Source: Clostridiales bacterium
Lineage (GTDB): Bacteria; Bacillota; Clostridia; Christensenellales; Aristaeellaceae
Length of the DNA stretch: 34,656 nucleotides
Direction: 5' to 3'
NCBI GenBank assembly: GCA_015056415.1
Contig: SVGJ01000025.1
Coordinates: 1-34,656, forward strand
Both the position numbers and the translations under genes were made by a program. Of the stretch, positions 29,563-34,656 are shown one piece after another. Within the stretch, counting starts at the first letter, position 1. Every line of letters begins with the position of its first letter. A model generated the notes under the pieces. That model was not told where the DNA came from. It worked only from the letters and a program-made list of their open reading frames with translations, and did no database searches.

Positions 29563-30289
29563 AGAATTTCTTGACGAGCTTTTTCCAGTCGTAGCCTTCA
29601 AACTCGCGGTGACGTCCGCGTTTTCTTGGGTTAGCGATCGCCTGGTGTGAAGGCGTCAGGTTGGTGTGCATATACAGCGTAGCAAGACCCGCGGCCTGAG
29701 CACCGGCAATGTCTGTCTCCCGGTCGTTGCCGATCATCAGGCAGGCTTCAGGCGCAAGGCGCCTCTCCTCCAGCAGCGCACGGAAAAAACGCACGTCCGG
29801 CTTGCGGCAGCCATAGTCCGAGGAGATGTAGATCCCATCGAACTCCCCGCCCAAGCCCAGGTGCCGCAGCTCATAGGCTGTAAACACCCGCTGGGCGTTG
29901 CTCAACAGCCAAAGGCGGTAGCCCTTGCCGCGCAGCGTAGCCAGGGCTTCCTTGACGCCGGGGTAAAGGCGGATGTACTCAATGGACGCGATGCGGAACA
30001 GCTGCGCCGCGTTAACGCCCAGCGCGTCGGCGTCGGCAACGCCCTGTTCCCGGAAGAGCTGGGCCATCACCTGCTCAAAGGGGATATCCGGAAAGCACTC
30101 GTAGCTTTGTCCGGCCTGGGCTTCACGCCGGGCCATGGCGGCAGCAAAGGCCGTGCGCAGCTCCTCCCCTGTAAAGTGCGCGCCGTAAAAGCCGAAATAC
30201 AGCGCAGTCTTCTCCCAAACGAGCGCGTTTTCATCAGTGTGGATATCCACCAGCGTGCCATACAGGTCAAAGATCAGATCAGTATACAT
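29561..30289 (-). CDS. HAD-superfamily hydrolase
   Basis: 242 residues. The ATG at 30289 is preferred because GGAGGG lies 6 bases upstream; the ATG at 30295 touches that site. Motif I is FDLYGTLVD (Asp8 nucleophile), motif II LLSNAQ, motif III Lys in CRKPDVRFF, motif IV MIGNDRETDIAGAQAAG. The second Asp of the usual DxDGT phosphatase motif is Tyr10, the DxYGT form found in haloacid dehalogenases and in several HAD groups, so the reaction cannot be assigned. A helical cap lies at about 17-95. The C-terminal 20 residues are Arg/Lys-rich. Monocistronic, with its own promoter and terminator. Confidence 0.9.
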   Translation of the reverse strand: MYTDLIFDLYGTLVDIHTDENALVWEKTALYFGFYGAHFTGEELRTAFAAAMARREAQAGQSYECFPDIPFEQVMAQLFREQGVADADALGVNAAQLFRIASIEYIRLYPGVKEALATLRGKGYRLWLLSNAQRVFTAYELRHLGLGGEFDGIYISSDYGCRKPDVRFFRALLEERRLAPEACLMIGNDRETDIAGAQAAGLATLYMHTNLTPSHQAIANPRKRGRHREFEGYDWKKLVKKF

Positions 30290-30307
30290 CAGCATCCCTC
30301 CGGGGCA

Positions 30308-30316
30308 ATTATACCA
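30308..30316 (-). promoter_or_regulatory. Extended -10 promoter of the HAD gene
   Basis: Minus-strand TGGTATAAT, a perfect extended -10, 18 bases before the ATG. No good -35 is seen; that region (about 30331-30336) lies inside the divergent esterase promoter. Confidence 0.65.
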
Positions 30317-30323
30317 TAAATCC

Positions 30324-30352
30324 TTGCAAAAAGCCGCCGTTCGGCTTATAAT
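30324..30352 (+). promoter_or_regulatory. Promoter of the SGNH esterase gene
   Basis: TTGCAA (30324-30329), a 17-base spacer and TATAAT (30347-30352), 26 bases before the ATG. Confidence 0.82.
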
Positions 30353-30378
30353 GACAAATAAATCCCTGGAGGTATACG

Positions 30379-31500
30379 ATGAAAATCGTCTTTACCCTGC
30401 TGCTTTGCCTATTGCTGATTCCCACTGCGAATGGAGAGACCGCTATGAACACCTTTACCCCCACCTGGGAAAACGTAAAACCCCTGGGCCGCACCCAGCA
30501 GCTTGAGGACTCCCTCTGGCTTTGCTTCTCCGGTACCGGCGCGGAATTTACCGCCGAGTGTACCCAGCTTTCCATCACCATGGCCGGCGATTCCGCCGTG
30601 AGCGCCCCCGCCAATCGCACCCGCCTGGCCATCGAGGTCAACGGCCTGCGTGTGGTGGACGATATGCTGGACGCCGCCGAAAAGACCTATGCCGTCTGGG
30701 AAAGCGACGCTCCCCAGAACCTCACCGTGCGCATCATCAAGCTGAGCGAGACCGCCATGTCCACCTGCGCCATCAAGGCCATCACCACCGACGCGGCGTC
30801 CATCCAGCCCACGCCCGCCAGGAGCCGCCGCATCGAGTTCATCGGCGATTCCATCACCTGCGGCTACGGCGCCGATGACGAGGTGGCCGAGCACAGCTTT
30901 ACCACCGCCACCGAGAATGTGACCCACTCCTACGCCTACAAGACCGCCCAGGCCCTGGACGCGGATTACAGCATGGTATCCATCAGCGGCTACGGCATCA
31001 TTTCCGGCTATACCGGCACGGGTGAGAGTAAGGTCACCGCGCAGCTGCTTCCCACCTATTATGAAAAGCTGGGCTTCTCCTATGCCTGGTATCAGGGCCA
31101 GACGCCCGCCAACGTAGCCTGGGATTTTGCCGCTTATACCCCCGATTTGATCGTCGTCAATCTGGGCACCAACGATGACAGCTACACCCGCGACGACCCT
31201 GAACGCCAGGAGGACTACCGCGCCCAGTATACCGAGTTCCTCAAGGTCATCCGCCATAACAACCCCGAAGCCAGGATTCTCTGCACACTGGGCATCATGG
31301 GCGACCGACTCTATCCCCAGGTGGAAAAAGCCGTTGCCGCTTATTCCGGCGAGACCGGCGACACCAACATCTCCTGCATGAAGTTTGACGTACAGCTCTT
31401 CTCCGATGGCTATTCCGCCGATTGGCATCCCAGCCAGAAGACCCATACCAAGGCCGCCGACAAGCTGACCAGGCACATCACCCAGCTGATGGGCTGGTAA
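30379..31500 (+). CDS. Secreted SGNH/GDSL esterase, CE2-like
   Basis: 373 residues with TGGAGG upstream. Signal peptide MKIVFTLLLCLLLIPTANG, likely cut before ETA. Residues about 25-140 form a beta-rich N-terminal domain, then the SGNH domain: block I FIGDSITCGYG with Ser158, block III NLGTND (261-266), and block V DWHPS with Asp348 and His350. A jelly-roll domain before an SGNH domain with this wording is the layout of carbohydrate esterase family 2, which removes acetyl groups from xylan and other polysaccharides. The protein has no membrane anchor or dockerin, so it is probably released. The substrate is inferred only from the family. Own promoter and terminator. Confidence 0.9.
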   Translation: MKIVFTLLLCLLLIPTANGETAMNTFTPTWENVKPLGRTQQLEDSLWLCFSGTGAEFTAECTQLSITMAGDSAVSAPANRTRLAIEVNGLRVVDDMLDAAEKTYAVWESDAPQNLTVRIIKLSETAMSTCAIKAITTDAASIQPTPARSRRIEFIGDSITCGYGADDEVAEHSFTTATENVTHSYAYKTAQALDADYSMVSISGYGIISGYTGTGESKVTAQLLPTYYEKLGFSYAWYQGQTPANVAWDFAAYTPDLIVVNLGTNDDSYTRDDPERQEDYRAQYTEFLKVIRHNNPEARILCTLGIMGDRLYPQVEKAVAAYSGETGDTNISCMKFDVQLFSDGYSADWHPSQKTHTKAADKLTRHITQLMGW

Positions 31501-31516
31501 GTTCCATCCAAGCAAA

Positions 31517-31557
31517 AAAGCGCCCCGTATCCGTTATGGATGCAGGGCGCTTTCTTG
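31517..31557 (+). terminator. Terminator shared by the convergent esterase and binding-protein genes
   Basis: AAAGCGCCC / GGGCGCTTT, a 9-bp perfect stem with an inner ATCC/GGAT pairing, flanked by six A residues on the left and TTTCTT on the right. It lies 4 bases from the stop of the minus-strand gene and can act in both directions. Confidence 0.82.
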
Positions 31558-31561
31558 TTGC

Positions 31562-33574
31562 TTACCAGTCCTCGAAGATCTCTTCGCCTTCGTCCAGCTC
31601 AAGCTCTTCGTCTTCCAGGCCAGAATCCTCCTCCAGCTCCTCTTCCACCTCAGCGGGGTCGCTCAGGTAGGCCTCCACAATGGCCTGAGACCAGGTACCA
31701 TTGGAGCCAATGAGGTAATTCTGCAGGGTGTTGGTATAGAAATCGAAATACGCGTTGGAATACACGGGGATCGCGGGAAGCACCTCGGCCCAGCGTTCCT
31801 GGAAGGCTACCCACTTCTGGCAGTAGCTCAGCACGTCGCCGGGTTCGGTCATGCGCATATCCCTGGCCAGCTCATAGAGCTTTTCGTCATTGATGGCCTG
31901 ATAGTTGCTGCCCACGAATTCGCCATCGGGTGCGACGAAATTCAGCGTGGGGTCGAATACCTCGTCGAAGTTGGAGGCGAGATACATCATGTCACAATCA
32001 CGCTCTGCCTGGCGGTAGTACTGATTCAGCAGTTCCGCCATGGGCAGGGGCTCCAGGGTGACCCGGACGCCTACCTGGGCGAGATTTGCGACGAAGGTAG
32101 TCTGCAGGCTGTCGGCAATGGTGTTGCCCTCAGGGTAGACCAGCTTCAGGTCAAGAGGAACGATCTGGCCGTCGATCTCGGCACAGCGCACATCATCCTT
32201 GGCGGGATCAAAGGCAGCGCCCTCACGGTTCAGCTTCCAGCCATCCTCCTCCAGCAGCTTTGCAGCGGCTTCCAGGTCCATTTCGTATACAGGAATGTTA
32301 TCCATGGTCAGCTCATCCCAAGCCAGGAGCGCCTCGTTATAGGCATCCTTATCGGCCTGGGGCGCGGTTTCCTCGGGCTCCTCCAGCGGGGGCTCGATGG
32401 CGCCGGTGAGCATCTGGTACATCCACTGGCCGATACCGTAGTAGCCATCCACCCGCAGGCCAAAGTTGCCCACGTAGTCGCTGACCAGGGTATCCTTGTC
32501 CAGGCAGGTGGCAAGGGCCTGACGCACAGCCTGACTGCTCATGGCAGGCTTCTCGCAATTGAAGGAGATAAAGCTATAGCCGATACGGCCATAGTTGCCC
32601 ATCATGACGGTTCCCTCTCCTACGCCCGCGATGCCCTGCATGATGCTTTCGGTGTTAACCACCTTGTTGATCAGCCCCAGCTCGCCGGAGAGCAGCTCAT
32701 CGATCATGGTATCGTTGGTCACGGTTTTCAGGGTAATGTACGGGATCGTGGGCGTAAAGCCCATGCTGTTGCCCTTGAAGTACTCGTTGATCTCGAATTC
32801 AGCCACAGCGCCGTCATAGGAGATCAGCTTGTAGGGGCCGCTGGTCACGCCGGGATGGGACATATAGCCCGTTTCCGGGTCCAGCATGGTCTTCTGCAGC
32901 GATTCGGCCGTAAAGGTACCGGCAGCCTTGTCAATATAGACGCCGTTGCCATCGTCCTTCACCTGGCAGCCGGGAGCGATCACGCTGATGGGCAGCGCAT
33001 AGCAGCGCAGCAGGCCCATTTCGTAGAAGTACGGGCGGTATTCCTTGGCCACGGTAAAGGACAGCATCGTATCGGAGGTCACCTTCAGGCCGGCCAGGGT
33101 ATCAGCCTCGCCTTTTTTGTAGGCCTCCATGCCCAGGATGCTCTCATAGCCGTTGGTATTGCCGCCGATAGCAGCCACTTCAGGCGCCACGGAGAGCAGC
33201 ACAGTGAAGGCGTAATCCCAGGCCGTAATGCGGGTGCCATCAGAGAAATACAGGTCATCCGCCAGGGCCAGCGTGTAGGTACGGTTGCCCTCCTCGTCAT
33301 CATAGACCACGATGCCGGAAACAACCGTGGGATCCACAGCAAAATATCCCTGATCGTGCTCCCACTGCACCAGGTTGTAGCCAAAGAGCAGCTCCTTCAC
33401 GTCCAGGTCGGTGGTGTTGTTGCCCCACAGCTGCGTGGAGAAATTGCCGCTGAAGGCCGTGGTGTTGCCCACCGTCAGGTGATCATACGCCACATCCTCA
33501 ACATCTTCCGCCACCGCGGCGATCTGGCCAAGGGCCAGAATCAAGGCGAGAATCATCGCCACCCATTTTTTCAT
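31562..33574 (-). CDS. Family-5 (oligopeptide-type) ABC transporter solute-binding protein, non-lipidated, with acidic tail
   Basis: 670 residues; AAGGA upstream of the ATG. Signal peptide MKKWVAMILALILALGQIA, probably cut after AVA; there is no lipobox cysteine, unusual for a Gram-positive binding protein. SBP_bac_5 features: DDLYFSDGTRITAWDYAFTV, TSGPYKLISYDG, EINEYFKG, QAVRQALATCLDKDTLV and AAKLLEEDGWKLN. The family binds oligopeptides, nickel-chelates or other solutes; the ligand here is not predictable. The final 30 residues contain 18 Asp or Glu and look disordered. No permease or ATPase gene is adjacent, so it works with a transporter elsewhere or has another surface role. It lies downstream of the surface-protein gene, separated by a long inverted repeat. 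Confidence 0.92.
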   Translation of the reverse strand: MKKWVAMILALILALGQIAAVAEDVEDVAYDHLTVGNTTAFSGNFSTQLWGNNTTDLDVKELLFGYNLVQWEHDQGYFAVDPTVVSGIVVYDDEEGNRTYTLALADDLYFSDGTRITAWDYAFTVLLSVAPEVAAIGGNTNGYESILGMEAYKKGEADTLAGLKVTSDTMLSFTVAKEYRPYFYEMGLLRCYALPISVIAPGCQVKDDGNGVYIDKAAGTFTAESLQKTMLDPETGYMSHPGVTSGPYKLISYDGAVAEFEINEYFKGNSMGFTPTIPYITLKTVTNDTMIDELLSGELGLINKVVNTESIMQGIAGVGEGTVMMGNYGRIGYSFISFNCEKPAMSSQAVRQALATCLDKDTLVSDYVGNFGLRVDGYYGIGQWMYQMLTGAIEPPLEEPEETAPQADKDAYNEALLAWDELTMDNIPVYEMDLEAAAKLLEEDGWKLNREGAAFDPAKDDVRCAEIDGQIVPLDLKLVYPEGNTIADSLQTTFVANLAQVGVRVTLEPLPMAELLNQYYRQAERDCDMMYLASNFDEVFDPTLNFVAPDGEFVGSNYQAINDEKLYELARDMRMTEPGDVLSYCQKWVAFQERWAEVLPAIPVYSNAYFDFYTNTLQNYLIGSNGTWSQAIVEAYLSDPAEVEEELEEDSGLEDEELELDEGEEIFEDW

Positions 33575-33620
33575 TCAGATCATCCTTTCCGTTGCGCAGG
33601 TTCCAAGGCTTGCGCCCGGG

Positions 33621-33680
33621 TTAATCCGGAATGCCCGACATGTGGCAAGCACATGCCGGGCGGAAATCATTCCGGATTAA
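33621..33680 (-). repeat. Long imperfect inverted repeat between the surface-protein and binding-protein genes
   Basis: Outer arms TTAATCCGGAATG (33621-33633) and CATTCCGGATTAA (33668-33680) are perfect 13-mers. Inner arms CCCG-CATGTG and CACATG-CGGG pair with a single mismatch around a GCAAG loop; a 6-base bulge (33662-33667) breaks the right side. No U-tract follows on the minus strand, so it may be a terminator-like or RNA-processing structure, or a small mobile repeat. The gap of 124 bases holds nothing else recognisable. Confidence 0.75.
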
Positions 33681-33698
33681 GTTTTACCTTGGTATGGA

Positions 33699-34656
33699 TT
33701 ATTCGAAGCACTCGCCGGCATTCAGGTTCACGTTGCCGAGGCCGAGAGGCGTCTCGTAGTCATCGATGAAGGTGTAGTTGCCCGTCTTCATGTAGATGAC
33801 AGTGACCTTGATGTCGTGCGGCGGCATCTTGCCGTTCACCACAGCCTTGTTGGGACGGTAGCCCTCGATCTCGGGAGAATCAACGGAGTACTCGTCACCA
33901 AAGACCAGCGAATCGGTGTAGTCAGGTGCAGCCGGCGTGCCATCCTGGTAAATGTACTGGATGGTCAGCTTGTGCTCGTTGGCGGTGTAGATCACGTCAT
34001 ACACCACGTCGGCGTCTTCCACCACGCCCTTGACCTTGCTGATGTCCACCGTGTAGCCGGGGATCTTCGGGCTGACGACGTTGTAACGATCGCCAGAAGC
34101 ATACTGCTTGGTGAAGGTATCGGCTGCGGGCTTACCATCAACCTGATCGTACCAGTAGCGCACCGTCACACGATACTTGACAGGCAGCGGATCAACCGCG
34201 TCGAGCTCATCATCGCTGTCGGTGGGAACCTTCGGGTTGGTGGGATCGGCGGGATCGATGACCGGGTCAGCCTTGGCAACGGCCACATTCAGGATCTGAC
34301 CGGCTTCGGCATGGGCTTCAGTCACCACGTACCTGGTCGTGAGAATCTTGGTCTCACCCACTGCCAGAACAGGAATGTTCGTGTGCAGGCCGGTCAGATC
34401 GTCATCAACCTTCACATTGGTGTAAGGAACATTGCCCTCATTGGTCACCTTGATGGTATAGGTGATGATGTCGCCCACCTTCGCAGTGGTTTTCACATTG
34501 GAGGTCTTCACCACGACCAACGTCGTGTCGATGGGATCAGTATCGTCCTCGACCTCGTCCCCGCCCTCGGGAATGTGCGGCGGCTGATCGGGATCGTCGG
34601 GATCCGGGATCGGGTCGCCCTTGGCGGTGACGCTGTTCAGGATCGTGCCGGCCAGG
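33699..34656 (-). CDS. C-terminal part of a large surface protein (DUF11-like and MucBP-like repeats), truncated by the window edge
   Basis: The frame is open to the window end, giving 318 visible residues; the TTG at 34520 is not a start. Order from the visible end: tail of one repeat (LAGTILNSVTAKGDP), an acidic Pro/Asp linker, a DUF11/DUF7507-like repeat (VGDIITYTIKVTNEGNVPYT to GQILNVAVAKADP), then two MucBP-like domains (VTVRYWYDQVDGKPAA to VIYTANEHK, and LTIQYIYQDGTPAAPDYTDS to VTVIYMKTG). AGTILNSVTAKGDP and AGQILNVAVAKADP show that the DUF11-like unit is repeated. The C-terminus, DYETPLGLGNVNLNAGECFE, has no LPxTG, membrane helix or basic tail, so it is not a classic sortase substrate. 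Probably an extracellular adhesin or stalk. Confidence 0.88.
   Translation of the reverse strand, partial: LAGTILNSVTAKGDPIPDPDDPDQPPHIPEGGDEVEDDTDPIDTTLVVVKTSNVKTTAKVGDIITYTIKVTNEGNVPYTNVKVDDDLTGLHTNIPVLAVGETKILTTRYVVTEAHAEAGQILNVAVAKADPVIDPADPTNPKVPTDSDDELDAVDPLPVKYRVTVRYWYDQVDGKPAADTFTKQYASGDRYNVVSPKIPGYTVDISKVKGVVEDADVVYDVIYTANEHKLTIQYIYQDGTPAAPDYTDSLVFGDEYSVDSPEIEGYRPNKAVVNGKMPPHDIKVTVIYMKTGNYTFIDDYETPLGLGNVNLNAGECFE

Overview
The window looks like a chromosomal segment of a fairly GC-rich, Gram-positive-type anaerobe of the class Clostridia, probably a gut or rumen lineage. The basis is gene content: a DnaD/DnaI helicase-loading pair, an NfnAB-type bifurcating flavoprotein pair, a secreted L,D-transpeptidase with no outer-membrane genes, a MucBP/DUF11 surface protein, strong AGGAGG ribosome sites and Bacillota-type promoters. 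The species is not identified. No rRNA, tRNA, CRISPR array, insertion sequence or phage gene was seen.

Layout. 1-2.6 kb: the 3' part of uvrB, a structured intergenic repeat and a small HTH membrane regulator. 2.7-5.9 kb (minus): a methionine ABC transporter operon in the order metQ-metN-metI. Its leader carries a consensus promoter, a 29-codon methionine-rich leader peptide, a rho-independent terminator with a matching antiterminator segment, and a second short ORF. The binding protein appears to be a circular permutation of MetQ. 5.9-8.6 kb: a secreted L,D-transpeptidase and two small unknown genes. 8.6-13.0 kb (minus): MoxR ATPase, DUF58 protein and membrane transglutaminase. 13.0-14.3 kb: biotin-protein ligase and holo-ACP synthase, overlapping. 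14.3-17.6 kb (minus): DnaD-like and DnaI-like replication proteins, an ArsC/Spx-fold protein lacking its catalytic cysteine, and a small membrane protein. 17.6-19.9 kb (minus): the NfnB/NfnA pair. 20.0-29.5 kb (plus): a ten-gene Mrp/Mbh-like operon with four antiporter-type subunits and no peripheral oxidoreductase subunit. 29.5-34.7 kb: HAD hydrolase, SGNH/CE2-like esterase, family-5 solute-binding protein and the C-terminal end of a large surface protein that runs off the window.

How it fits together. The leader peptide would let starvation for charged tRNA-Met (and perhaps tRNA-Cys) switch on methionine import by ribosome-mediated attenuation; no S-box or T-box was seen there. The Mrp-like membrane arm is divergent from nfnAB, with the two consensus-like promoters about 50 bp apart. 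This suggests, but does not prove, a link between redox balance (NADH, NADPH, ferredoxin) and ion translocation. The birA-acpS pair installs the prosthetic groups on the two carrier proteins of fatty-acid synthesis. Neither extracellular solute-binding protein has a lipobox cysteine.
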